This document shows positions 54,927-63,849 of a stretch of DNA of 64,000 nt, piece by piece; position 1 is the first letter of the stretch, and the number at the start of each line of letters is the position of its first letter. Source of the stretch: Acinetobacter gerneri DSM 14967 = CIP 107464 = MTCC 9824. Lineage in GTDB: Bacteria; Pseudomonadota; Gammaproteobacteria; Pseudomonadales; Moraxellaceae. Where the stretch lies: the NCBI RefSeq assembly GCF_000368565.1, contig NZ_KB849544.1:429994-493993 (forward strand). Direction: 5' to 3'. Under the pieces are notes generated by a model. It saw only the letters and a program-made list of their open reading frames with translations, had not been told where the DNA came from and did not search any database. The position numbers were made by a program, and so were the translations under genes.

Positions 54927-57155
54927 CTAAACCATAGCTGGATCGCTGACCGAGTCTTCACCGATTTCCACACGACCTGCAAAACGGCGATAAAATTTTG
55001 CATCTTGACTACAAGTCACAGCAAAGTCATACCACTGCCAAGATTCTTTTAATTCCCAATGCTGGCTCAGAGTCTGCCCCGCTTTCACTGTGATTTTTAG
55101 AGGTGCATCTGTTCGATATACAACAGGGCTAATGCTCAACTCTAGATCTTTTGTGCCTGTATTATTGAAATCTGCATAAACATTGCCATTGGCGATATCA
55201 TAACAAACACGAATTTCAGGATTGATTTGCAGATCTTGATTACGATTGAGATCACCTTTGAAATGTCGTAAGAAACCATTTGGTCCCATTACCCAAAGAT
55301 CATATAAACCTTGATTGTCTTTTTTGACATTCCAAACATCATCTAGTGTTTTCCCTGCCTCAAGAATATAGCGCTTCGGTACTTGTTCTAGGTTCAATCT
55401 GTCATAAACATGCAATACTGCACCTTGCGTCCCTGTATTTGAAAATAGCAATTTTACCGTACCATCATTTTGACAGCGTGCACTGGTATGTAGCTCATAA
55501 GGCAATGCCTTTGAACGGCGAATACCACTGCTTTGAATAGGCATTTTCAAATCTGTTGGAATTGGAACATTTGGCAATTTTTGCTGTGCTGAACGTAATT
55601 GATCAGCCTGATCACGACTTTGCTTACCATTCAATTCGGGTAAAACATCTTCATTTGGATTTTTAAAGTTAAATGCAGAAGTTAAATCACCACAAATAGC
55701 ACGGCGATATGGGCTGATATTGCTTTCTTTTACCCCAAAACGCTTTTCCAAGAACATCAGCACAGAGGTATGATCGAATACTTGTGAATTGACGATACCA
55801 CCACGACTCCAAGGAGAAATCACAAATAATGGGACACGTGGACCCGGTCCATATACAGCATTGTCTTTTTTCGGCTGGCTGGTGCTGCCAAGCGGTGCAT
55901 CATGTTGATAATATTCATATTGCATATCCGCTTCACTTAAGGTCGATTTACCTGCATAACTTTTATCGTCTAGTAAAGTCGGTGCTGAAGGTGAAGGAAC
56001 ATGGTCAAAATAACCATCATTTTCATCAAAATTGATTAAAAATACTGTTTTACTCCAAACTTCAGGTACAGCCGTCAATGCATCTAAAATTTCTTGAATA
56101 AACCATGCACCTTGTACTGGGCTTGAAGGTCCTGGATGTTCACAATAAATCGAAGGCGCATTAATCCATGAAACTTGCGGTAATTTTCCAGTTTTTACAT
56201 CATTTTTAAAGGCATCTAAAAACTCTTCAGGTTTATTGCCCGGTAATGTATTTGCGATCCCTTTATACAATGGATTTTGAGCATTATCAGTTGAAGCATC
56301 ATAAGCTTTATACGGCAATTTTTGAGCTGCTGCGTTATATGGACTATTTGGCGCACCACCGCTAGAGACTGGATAACCAGAAGCAATGTTAGCTTTTTTA
56401 AATGTTCTAAATGCACCCAACATGTTATCGCCCCATTCATCAGGCATATTTTGATAACAAATCCAGTTGATGCCTGCTTCCTCTAAGCGTTCAGCATAGG
56501 TTTTCCACGTATAACCCACATCGACATTTTTTGGATCACCATCAATCCAGTCCCATTCATTATTGACAAAGGCGGTACTGGTCGGCACTGCACCATTGGT
56601 TCCTGTCAAATGAAATGAACGATTTGCATCTGTGCCTGTATGCATCGAGCAATGATAGGCATCACAAATGGTAAAAGCATTTGCTAAAGCAAACTGATAA
56701 GGAATTTCCTGTTCCTTAAAATAACCCATCGCATAATCGGTTTTATAGGTTGGCCATTTTGACAGTCGCCCATTGTCCCAAGCCTTTTGACTATCGACCC
56801 AAGTATGATTCGTGCCGGGTGCTCGCTGTGCATTATTGCTCGTGCCATCCAAATGAAATGGCGTTAAAACCGCACCATTACTACGTTGTTGCTGCCAAAC
56901 AGTACGACCATTTGAAAGTGGAATGGTAATACGATCTGCAAATCCTCGTACCCCCTTTAAAGTCCCAAAGTAATGATCAAATGAACGATTTTCCTGCATC
57001 AGGATCACAACATGTTCGACATCCTGTATGGTGCCTGTTTTATTATTTGCAGGGATAGCCAGCGCTTTTTGTATACTGGCTGGAAATGCAGACAGTGCTG
57101 CTGCGCCAAAACTGGTTTTAATGGTATTTGCTAAAAACTGACGACGATTGATCAC
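54927..57155 (-). CDS. plc: Phosphocholine-specific phospholipase C (Tat-exported)
   Basis: A 742-residue phospholipase C of the acid-phosphatase/PlcH-PlcN superfamily. The start has a twin-arginine motif (NRRQFLAN), so the folded enzyme is exported by Tat. The catalytic part (about 40-480) shows VVILMQENRSFDHYFGTLKG, HTGTDANRSFHLTG and INFDENDGYFDHVPSP; the two C-terminal DUF756 domains follow (about 560-730). It hydrolyses phosphatidylcholine or sphingomyelin. GTG at 57155 is the start, with AAAGGAG nine bases upstream. A 52-residue lipoprotein gene lies 27 bp upstream on the same strand and is probably co-transcribed. Confidence 0.93.
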   Translation of the reverse strand: MINRRQFLANTIKTSFGAAALSAFPASIQKALAIPANNKTGTIQDVEHVVILMQENRSFDHYFGTLKGVRGFADRITIPLSNGRTVWQQQRSNGAVLTPFHLDGTSNNAQRAPGTNHTWVDSQKAWDNGRLSKWPTYKTDYAMGYFKEQEIPYQFALANAFTICDAYHCSMHTGTDANRSFHLTGTNGAVPTSTAFVNNEWDWIDGDPKNVDVGYTWKTYAERLEEAGINWICYQNMPDEWGDNMLGAFRTFKKANIASGYPVSSGGAPNSPYNAAAQKLPYKAYDASTDNAQNPLYKGIANTLPGNKPEEFLDAFKNDVKTGKLPQVSWINAPSIYCEHPGPSSPVQGAWFIQEILDALTAVPEVWSKTVFLINFDENDGYFDHVPSPSAPTLLDDKSYAGKSTLSEADMQYEYYQHDAPLGSTSQPKKDNAVYGPGPRVPLFVISPWSRGGIVNSQVFDHTSVLMFLEKRFGVKESNISPYRRAICGDLTSAFNFKNPNEDVLPELNGKQSRDQADQLRSAQQKLPNVPIPTDLKMPIQSSGIRRSKALPYELHTSARCQNDGTVKLLFSNTGTQGAVLHVYDRLNLEQVPKRYILEAGKTLDDVWNVKKDNQGLYDLWVMGPNGFLRHFKGDLNRNQDLQINPEIRVCYDIANGNVYADFNNTGTKDLELSISPVVYRTDAPLKITVKAGQTLSQHWELKESWQWYDFAVTCSQDAKFYRRFAGRVEIGEDSVSDPAMV

Positions 57156-57182
57156 GATCTATTCTCCTTTGATTCTAATGAT

Positions 57183-57341
57183 TTAGGGTGCACAGCGCAT
57201 CACTGGTTTATTAGAAACATCGGGCTTTGTCGCACCCTGATCATCCTTTGAGTCATTACATGCGCTAAGCGCAAGCAAAACAGGAAAAATTAAAACACAC
57301 GATCGTAATCGCTTAATTTTATTCAAAAACATGTTGACCAT
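57183..57341 (-). CDS. Small lipoprotein upstream of plc
   Basis: A 52-residue frame, too short for most gene callers: basic N-terminus, hydrophobic core CVLIFPVLLA, lipobox LSAC (Cys28), and a short polar mature part (NDSKDDQGATKPDV) with one further Cys near the end (MRCAP). The start may be ATG 57341 or ATG 57332. It lies 27 bp upstream of plc on the same strand, so co-expression with the exported phospholipase is likely. Function unknown; it might help plc, or be an unrelated small lipoprotein. The lipoprotein call rests on a well-formed lipobox. Confidence 0.6.
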   Translation of the reverse strand: MVNMFLNKIKRLRSCVLIFPVLLALSACNDSKDDQGATKPDVSNKPVMRCAP

Positions 57342-57416
57342 CCATTATAAAGATGCCAACACATTAGACAGACCGTATGACAACTCAGTGTCATTTATAT
57401 TGCAAATCAATGATCT

Positions 57417-57443
57417 AAAAAAAATAGACCCGAAGGTCTATTT
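57417..57443 (-). terminator. Intrinsic terminator of dnaX
   Basis: Perfect 9-bp stem AAATAGACC/GGTCTATTT with a CGAA loop; on the minus strand a T-run follows. Confidence 0.8.
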
Positions 57444-57461
57444 AAAAATATAAAGCACAAA

Positions 57462-59624
57462 TTACTTCAATTGAATATTTTGCAATTCACCGTCAAAGAT
57501 ATTGATCAAGTTTTTGACCACGGTCTCGGTCTGTAACATCTCAGCAGCACGCTCAAATGCTCGGGCTTTACGCTCAGTTTGCATTTGAAATGGTGTGGTT
57601 TCATTTACATCTTCATATTGCACAAAAAACTTGGTATTCGACCATTGTTGTTTTAATGCATCTTCTAAAGCATGTTGCAATTGATTGAGTAATTTTTCAT
57701 ATTTTTGCGGAATATGGAAGAATGACTCACTATCAATATGACCTTTCATCACCCCATGCTGTGCAAGCTCTTGTACCGCAGGCGATAAGCCACTATTTCT
57801 AAACCAAAATTCCCACTTATCTACGGTCCATTCACCTTGCAGATCTTGCTGTTGCAAAGTCAAAATTTGCTGTGGTGTTTGGCGATCCGATGAAGATGTT
57901 GAAACTTTGCTTAGCGTTTGCTGCTCAGTCTGTGCTAAAACTAGACTTTCATTTTGTGTCTTTGTTATCTCTGTTGCGACTGGTGCAACAGCAACTTCCA
58001 CTGATGCAGAACTTGGAGTTTCAGGCTCAACTTGTTCAGGATTTAAAAAGAAAATATCTTCACTTTCAACGATATTTTTCTCAGCCTTGACTGGAGCTTG
58101 CGGTGTTTGACCATCATCAAACATGGTCAACGCAGGTGCTTCATTTTCTTGCTGTTCAGGTGCTGAAAATGTTTGCTGGCTTTGTGAATCTACAGCACTG
58201 ACTTGATCTTGATGAGATTGGGCACTTTGATCATCAACATTTTCAGATGTTTCAACGCTTGTTAAAGGTTCATCTAAATAATCATCACTGCTGGGTTCAG
58301 GCTGAACTTCAGCAACTGCAACTTGAGCCACAACATGTGCATTTTCTTGTGAAAATGACTGTTCTTTTTGTATATTTTCCAAAGTTTCATCAGCTGTATT
58401 TTCAGAAGCATGCTCTACAGGCAAATCCTGCTGAATCTCTGAGCGAGGCTGTTCTACTGTATTTTGCTGTTGCTGAGCTTGGATCGCAGGAGAAGCAATC
58501 ACATTTGCTTGCGCCTGATGGACCACGACTTCATTGGCTTGCAATGGTCTAAATGCAAGTAAACGCAATACAGTCATTTCAAAGCCTTGCTCTTGTGTCA
58601 CAGCAAGTTGTAAATCGGCACGTCCTTTACACGCAATCTGGTAATACAACTGCAAATCTTGGGCAGAAATATGACTGGATAATTGCATGATTTTTTGATT
58701 GATTTCAGCACTATATTTCAGGCTTAAATCTGGTAAATATTGCAACATTGCCAGTTCATGCAAGGTTGAAATAAATTGATCTAAAACCATGGATACATCA
58801 AGTGCTTGCTGTCTAAATTGTAATAATAATTGACTCACCCGAGCACGTTGATTTTGGTGAATGGCTAAAATCAAATCATAAATAATCGTCCGATCAATCA
58901 AGCCAAGCATTTCTTTTACATCTTGGTGATGAATCGCGCCTTGACCATAGGCAATCGCTTGATCTGTCAGCGATAAAGCATCACGAAGTGAACCCTGAGC
59001 TGATTCCGCAATTTGCCAAATAGCATCTTGATCAGCATCAATACTTTCTTGGCTTAAAATATTTGTCAAATGTGCGGTGATTTCATCGACTGCAAGTGGT
59101 CGCAAAGTAAATTGCAAACAACGAGAAATTACAGTAATCGGCAACTTTTGTGGATCTGTGGTCGCAAAAAGGAATTTGACATGTTCAGGTGGCTCTTCCA
59201 ATGTTTTGAGCAAGGCATTGAAAGAATGCGTAGAAAGCATGTGCACTTCATCGATCAGATAGACTTTATAGCGACCTTGCGTTGGCGCATAAGGCACATT
59301 GTCCAAAAGTTCACGTGTATCTTCAACTTTGGTACGTGATGCCGCATCAATTTCGATCAGGTCAATAAAACGACCTTCGTTGACAGCACGGCAAGTTGCA
59401 CAGACTTCGCATGGTGTAGAGGTTACGCCTGTTTCACAGTTTAAGCATTTAGCCAAAATACGTGCAATCGTGGTTTTACCCACCCCACGTGTGCCTGTAA
59501 ATAGATAGGCATGATGCAAACGTCCACGATCTAAAGCACTTGTCAAAGCACGAGAAACATGGTTTTGACCAACTAACTCGTTGAAATTACGTGGGCGATA
59601 TTTACGTGCAAGTACCTGATACAT
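57462..59624 (-). CDS. dnaX: DNA polymerase III subunits gamma and tau
   Basis: A 720-residue clamp-loader ATPase. The N-terminal AAA+ module holds Walker A (GTRGVGKT, 44-51), the four zinc Cys (63, 72, 75, 78), and Walker B DEVH (125-128), with EEPPEHVKFLFATTD after it. The clamp-loader core ends near 370; a Gln/Glu/Ser-rich unstructured stretch (about 375-590) is followed by the C-terminal tau domain that contacts the polymerase and DnaB. No A-AAA-AAG slippery site was found on the coding strand, so the short gamma form known from E. coli may not be made by frameshifting here. Confidence 0.95.
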   Translation of the reverse strand: MYQVLARKYRPRNFNELVGQNHVSRALTSALDRGRLHHAYLFTGTRGVGKTTIARILAKCLNCETGVTSTPCEVCATCRAVNEGRFIDLIEIDAASRTKVEDTRELLDNVPYAPTQGRYKVYLIDEVHMLSTHSFNALLKTLEEPPEHVKFLFATTDPQKLPITVISRCLQFTLRPLAVDEITAHLTNILSQESIDADQDAIWQIAESAQGSLRDALSLTDQAIAYGQGAIHHQDVKEMLGLIDRTIIYDLILAIHQNQRARVSQLLLQFRQQALDVSMVLDQFISTLHELAMLQYLPDLSLKYSAEINQKIMQLSSHISAQDLQLYYQIACKGRADLQLAVTQEQGFEMTVLRLLAFRPLQANEVVVHQAQANVIASPAIQAQQQQNTVEQPRSEIQQDLPVEHASENTADETLENIQKEQSFSQENAHVVAQVAVAEVQPEPSSDDYLDEPLTSVETSENVDDQSAQSHQDQVSAVDSQSQQTFSAPEQQENEAPALTMFDDGQTPQAPVKAEKNIVESEDIFFLNPEQVEPETPSSASVEVAVAPVATEITKTQNESLVLAQTEQQTLSKVSTSSSDRQTPQQILTLQQQDLQGEWTVDKWEFWFRNSGLSPAVQELAQHGVMKGHIDSESFFHIPQKYEKLLNQLQHALEDALKQQWSNTKFFVQYEDVNETTPFQMQTERKARAFERAAEMLQTETVVKNLINIFDGELQNIQLK

Positions 59625-59769
59625 GAATGCTCCTCATTACAGGTCTAAGCATACTGTTTTTTTAAGGTAGAGTGAAATAAAAACGCTTAGAAAGCATTCT
59701 AATTGTATTTTATTTTCAAAGATCAGCCAGCTTTGATGAAATCAAGCTACGTATGTCAGCAGATATCTA

Positions 59770-59800
59770 GGATCTGTTGACATTTCATAGCTGAATTGCG
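59770..59800. repeat. Truncated end of the IS5-type MITE
   Basis: GGATCTGTTGACATTTCA and the following bases up to CTGAATTGCG match the right end of the 264-bp element (28 of 31 bases). It is preceded by TA and breaks off ten bases before the stop codon of the serine hydrolase gene. Confidence 0.7.
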
Positions 59801-59810
59801 ATCCGCCTTT

Positions 59811-61067
59811 TTAAAACCACCAACCTTTTGAACCTTTTAACTCTGCATCTGCACAGCGCAGTGCTTCCTGAGTCAGCCCCCATAAACGATAATCGCCTGT
59901 TATAGAACCTATATTGAAATTGTGAGTATAGGCAAAGCTTAGTTCACGTTTTGGATCGCACCAAGCTCCTGAGCCGTTGTAACCAATATGTCCAAAGCCT
60001 TTTTTGGCACGTTTCCCCATGGTAATCACACGGTGATAACCCAAACGCCATTTCATAGGAATAGGCATGACACGATCACGTTTGATACTTTGAATCTGAC
60101 TTAATTCTTTAAATACTTCTGCTTTGATCAGAACCTGATCCTGCCATGTGCCTCCATTGGCAAGCATGGCATACACTTTCGCCAAGCTTCTCGCAGTAAA
60201 CACACCATTGGCAGCGGGAATAATGGCTTGCAAACCTTGTTGGCTAAAAAAACTAAAATCTCGCATATTATGCGGAACCATCGCATCCAAGAAGTCTTGC
60301 GGATTTTGCCCACTAAGTTGCATTAATTTATCTGAAAAATTGGCTTTCTTATGTTTTTTAGGCTTAGCCGCTGCGCTACTCTGAGCTGGTTTTTCTTTTG
60401 GAAATGGTTTGGCTATACGAGATAATTGCTCTGTCGGCACACCAAAATATGCGCCATCCAATTGTAAAGCTTCGACCAGATATTGTTTAAATAAATCAGT
60501 TAAATGACGCCCTGTCGCTTTTTCCAAAACACCACCAACAAGCCAGCCAAAAGTCAGCGCCTGATAAGCAATATCAGAACCAATAGCAAAACGTGGCGTA
60601 GCACTTTGCATAACTTGCAACATATGCTGCCAATCTGCCATTTCCGAAGCATTTTCAATCATATTTCGGATATCGTACAGACCACTTTGATGACTTAAAA
60701 TATGGCGAAGTGTCATATTTTCTTTGCCATTTTGAGCAAATTCAGGCCAAAATTCTGCAATTTTTCGGTCATATTCGACCAGACCTTCACTCACTAAAAT
60801 ATGCGCTAGCGTTGCCAAAATCCCCTTACCCGTCGAATAACAAACCGACATGGTATCTTCTTGCCATTGCTCAGTTTCAGATTTTTTCCCCGTAAAAATA
60901 TCGACAACTTTTTGACCTTTGAAATAAACAACTAAAGCAGCTCCGCCAAATTCAGTACGTCCATCTTGTAAACGACTAAATTGATTTGCCAAATCCTGAA
61001 ACTGCTCATTTACATAGCCTTGATAATTTTCAGTATTTGCAAAAATAATATCTTTGAAACCGCTCAT
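59811..61067 (-). CDS. Serine beta-lactamase-like hydrolase (EstB type)
   Basis: A 418-residue protein of the class C beta-lactamase/esterase superfamily without signal peptide. The SxxK motif is STGK (Ser78-Lys81), with VYFKGQKVVDIFTG before it and LRHILSHQSGLYD after it. The C-terminal part shows GFGHIGYNGSGAWCDP. Members are usually esterases rather than antibiotic-hydrolysing enzymes. ATG 61067 has AAGGA about nine bases upstream; ATG 61097 is open but poor. It is preceded by a MaoC gene on the same strand with a terminator between. Confidence 0.83.
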   Translation of the reverse strand: MSGFKDIIFANTENYQGYVNEQFQDLANQFSRLQDGRTEFGGAALVVYFKGQKVVDIFTGKKSETEQWQEDTMSVCYSTGKGILATLAHILVSEGLVEYDRKIAEFWPEFAQNGKENMTLRHILSHQSGLYDIRNMIENASEMADWQHMLQVMQSATPRFAIGSDIAYQALTFGWLVGGVLEKATGRHLTDLFKQYLVEALQLDGAYFGVPTEQLSRIAKPFPKEKPAQSSAAAKPKKHKKANFSDKLMQLSGQNPQDFLDAMVPHNMRDFSFFSQQGLQAIIPAANGVFTARSLAKVYAMLANGGTWQDQVLIKAEVFKELSQIQSIKRDRVMPIPMKWRLGYHRVITMGKRAKKGFGHIGYNGSGAWCDPKRELSFAYTHNFNIGSITGDYRLWGLTQEALRCADAELKGSKGWWF

Positions 61068-61094
61068 ACCAATGTCCTTTTTATTTTGAATGGG

Positions 61095-61126
61095 CAAAAA
61101 AAAGCCTAAATCTCACGATTTAGGCT
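61095..61126 (-). terminator. Intrinsic terminator of the MaoC gene
   Basis: Perfect 10-bp stem AGCCTAAATC/GATTTAGGCT with a TCAC loop; the minus strand shows a run of eight T after it. Confidence 0.85.
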
Positions 61127-61133
61127 GAACATA

Positions 61134-61997
61134 TTATAGTGATTTTACGATGCCTGCTACATGTGGCTTTTGAGATTTTTGATTACGAATCAAGAAATCA
61201 GTTTGACTTGACTCATTTGCTGTCAAAAACTCAACTTTAGATGGCAAATACATCGGTAATTTAAATTGCACATCAGCCTCGTATGCTTCAGGCAATTCTA
61301 AACTTGCCAAAGCACGTGCCTTACTCCACATCCCGTGTGCAATCGCTTGTTTAAAACCAAACGCTTTTGCAGTAAATGCATGAATATGAATCAGATTAAA
61401 ATCACCTGATACCGCTGCATAACGACGCCCAGTATTTTCACTGACATCCCAAACTTCTTGAACTTGCAAATCTGGCGCATGTGTAGCAGATGCATTTTCA
61501 GCTTTTTTCTCTACTGGCGTTGTCACTTTTTGACGTGATAAATAAGTGGTAACGCCTTGCATCACTACTTCATCAGCAATTTTTGCCGTAGTGATAAAAT
61601 CAAATTGTAAACCTTTATCATGCGGTTTCAATTCACCAAATGCACACGACAAAGTAATCGTTTCATTTTGCCAAATTGGACGATTTTGTGTAATGACATT
61701 ACGAATATGTACCAATCCCAACAATGCAAATGGAAAAGCTTCTTGAGTCATCATGCTCATTTGTAAGCTCTGCGACAAAACAGCTAAGTAGATCGCAGGT
61801 ACTCGACCGTTATTTTTAAAACCACAAACATTGTTATAGGCTTTTAGATGCTTCTCATCAATTTTTAGAGCATCAACCACATATTCTACTTGTGGCAAAA
61901 CTTTTTCTAGCTTTGGCTTTTTAAAAACTAAGCCTTGAATCACTTTTGAATACGCCAGATATGGCTTTGGCAATTGACTAAAATGGCGTGTGTTCAT
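61134..61997 (-). CDS. MaoC-family dehydratase/hydratase
   Basis: A 287-residue hotdog-fold protein with two halves; the C-terminal half (about 185-275) is a MaoC hydratase domain with the catalytic Asp/His segment AVSGDFNLIHIHAFTAKAFGF and HGMWSKARAL. The N-terminal half resembles a degenerate hotdog. It would act on enoyl-CoA or enoyl-ACP. With the FabG reductase upstream on the same strand, it suggests a fatty-acyl chain-processing pair. AGG lies before the ATG. Confidence 0.85.
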   Translation of the reverse strand: MNTRHFSQLPKPYLAYSKVIQGLVFKKPKLEKVLPQVEYVVDALKIDEKHLKAYNNVCGFKNNGRVPAIYLAVLSQSLQMSMMTQEAFPFALLGLVHIRNVITQNRPIWQNETITLSCAFGELKPHDKGLQFDFITTAKIADEVVMQGVTTYLSRQKVTTPVEKKAENASATHAPDLQVQEVWDVSENTGRRYAAVSGDFNLIHIHAFTAKAFGFKQAIAHGMWSKARALASLELPEAYEADVQFKLPMYLPSKVEFLTANESSQTDFLIRNQKSQKPHVAGIVKSL

Positions 61998-62164
61998 ATT
62001 TGACCTATATCTCTTGCTATTTTCTATATCGTTTTAGTGTATCGGACAATCTAGCCCATGATTTTCAGTATTACATTATCCAATCATTAAAATGTTTCAT
62101 CACATTTCATATTGAACATTTAAACTTATTGAACATTTAAACTCAAAACCATCTAGATAAAACA

Positions 62165-62185
62165 CCCCCTCCTTAAGGAGAGGGT
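62165..62185. repeat. Palindromic GGAG/CTCC block
   Basis: CTCCTTAAGGAG (62169-62180) inside CCCCCTCCTTAAGGAGAGGG. It resembles the outer arm of the repeat at 32612-32712 and may be a degenerate member of the same intergenic repeat class; it could also act as a hairpin after fabG. Confidence 0.4.
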
Positions 62186-62217
62186 TGCTTGGATTTTTTA
62201 ACTTTAAGTCTTAATTA

Positions 62218-63609
62218 TTAAGCGCCTAATAAACTTTGACCACATACACGAACCACGTTGCCATTTAAGCCTGTAGATGCAGTAGATGCATAAAGTGCAA
62301 TGGTTTCAGCAACATCTACAGGTAAACCGCCTTGGCTCATTGAGTTCATACGGCGACCTGCTTCACGGATTGCGAATGGAATCGCTGCAGTCATTTGAGT
62401 TTCAATGAAACCTGGTGCAACAGCATTGATGGTAATCCCTTGCTGTAACAATGGCGCAGTAAATTTAACCAAACCAATCACACCTGCTTTAGATGCAGCA
62501 TAGTTGGTTTGACCTAAGTTACCCGCGATACCAGAGATTGAAGATACGCATACGATACGACCATTGGCATTTAAACCTTGATTATTGAGTAAATAATCAT
62601 TGATACGTTCAGCCGCAGATAAGTTGATATTGATCACCAAATCCCAAAACTCAGGTTTCATATTTGCCAAAGTTTTGTCACGAGTGATCCCAGCATTATG
62701 TACGATAATGTCTAAGCCACCTTGACTTGCTGCTGCCGCTTTGATTTCTGCACCAGCATCAGCTGCTGTAATATCAAGAGCTAAAGTTGAACCACCGATT
62801 TCTGAAGCTACACGATCAAGATCAGCTTGTTGTTGCGGTACATCTAAACAAATCACATGTGCACCATCACGTGCCAATACATGTGCAATTGCTTCACCGA
62901 TACCACGGCTCGCACCTGTAACCAATGCTGTTTTTCCTGCAAGCGGTTTTGCCCAATCAATATCTAATACTTCAGCTTTCGATACACGGATCACTTGACC
63001 TGAAACATAAGCCGAACGTGGTGAAAGTACAAAACGTAAAGTCGATTCAAGGTTTGCTGCTGCATCTTTATCAACATAGACCAAATTGGCAGCGATACCT
63101 TTTTTAAACTCTTTACCGACAGATTTCACAAAACCTTCTAAAGCACGTTGTGCAATCGCTTGTTTGATAGAACCTGTAGTTTCAGGTGTCAAACCCACTA
63201 CGATGACACGACCAGAAGTTTGGATTTGGCGCGCAATAGGATTGAAGAATTTATACAATTCATTTAATTGTTCTGAACTTTCGATCCCTGATGCATCGAA
63301 TACCACTGCTTTAAATTTTGACTCTTTATCACCATCATTAAAAGCACTGAGGTTTAAGCCAGATTTTGCTGCAGCTTGTTGAAGCTGTGCATTGTTACCT
63401 GCATAGCTGTTTGCATGAATATTACTTAAAACTTGCGCGATTGATTCTGACAAAATGCTATTTGGAGCTGCGCCAAGTAATACTGCACCTTTGATCACGG
63501 GTGTTGGTGATTCAAAACGGTCTAATTCAATCGGTGATGGTAAACCTAAATTTTTGATGACAAATTTACCAATCGGAGATTTTGAGAATGTTTGGTATTG
63601 ATCAGCCAT
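62218..63609 (-). CDS. fabG: 3-oxoacyl-ACP reductase, long FabG type
   Basis: A 463-residue SDR enzyme of the high-molecular-weight FabG group. The N-terminal 220 residues form an extra Rossmann/flavodoxin-like domain without the NAD motif. The SDR domain starts with KTALVTGASRGIGEAIA (TGASRGIG at 231-238), HNAGITRDK at 304-312, catalytic Ser in CVSSISG (354-360) and YAASK with Tyr370 and Lys374. It reduces 3-oxoacyl substrates with NADPH. It is followed by a MaoC gene on the same strand; both probably act on the same acyl chains. Confidence 0.9.
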   Translation of the reverse strand: MADQYQTFSKSPIGKFVIKNLGLPSPIELDRFESPTPVIKGAVLLGAAPNSILSESIAQVLSNIHANSYAGNNAQLQQAAAKSGLNLSAFNDGDKESKFKAVVFDASGIESSEQLNELYKFFNPIARQIQTSGRVIVVGLTPETTGSIKQAIAQRALEGFVKSVGKEFKKGIAANLVYVDKDAAANLESTLRFVLSPRSAYVSGQVIRVSKAEVLDIDWAKPLAGKTALVTGASRGIGEAIAHVLARDGAHVICLDVPQQQADLDRVASEIGGSTLALDITAADAGAEIKAAAASQGGLDIIVHNAGITRDKTLANMKPEFWDLVININLSAAERINDYLLNNQGLNANGRIVCVSSISGIAGNLGQTNYAASKAGVIGLVKFTAPLLQQGITINAVAPGFIETQMTAAIPFAIREAGRRMNSMSQGGLPVDVAETIALYASTASTGLNGNVVRVCGQSLLGA

Positions 63610-63849
63610 GTTTATTATCTCTTTGCAAATTAATTTATAAATGAAGCTAAAGATTTCATTTAAGCACTATGAAATATGAGCTATTTATACTTCTCTAGTT
63701 CCATTTGATTCAGGTAAATAATACTTGAGTTAAACTCACGATGTCTTGACCTGACTGCCTTATCAAATGTCATTATAGTCAATTCAGGGTTTTATGTATT
63801 ATGTTAATGTATGCTTTAAGAAAACCATCTACATGCTTGGAAAAGCCTT

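Noticed and set aside
57462..59624. Programmed frameshift producing a short gamma form of DnaX
   Set aside because: No A-AAA-AAG slippery site was found on the coding strand in the stretch where E. coli has it.
59811..61067. Beta-lactamase resistance gene
   Set aside because: The SxxK motif is present, but the protein has no signal peptide and fits EstB-type esterases; no claim of resistance is supported.
63086..63382. Long open frame on the plus strand opposite fabG
   Set aside because: It is the mirror of a well-supported SDR gene, has no ribosome-binding site and no protein-like pattern; many similar antisense frames lie under other large genes and were left out for the same reason.
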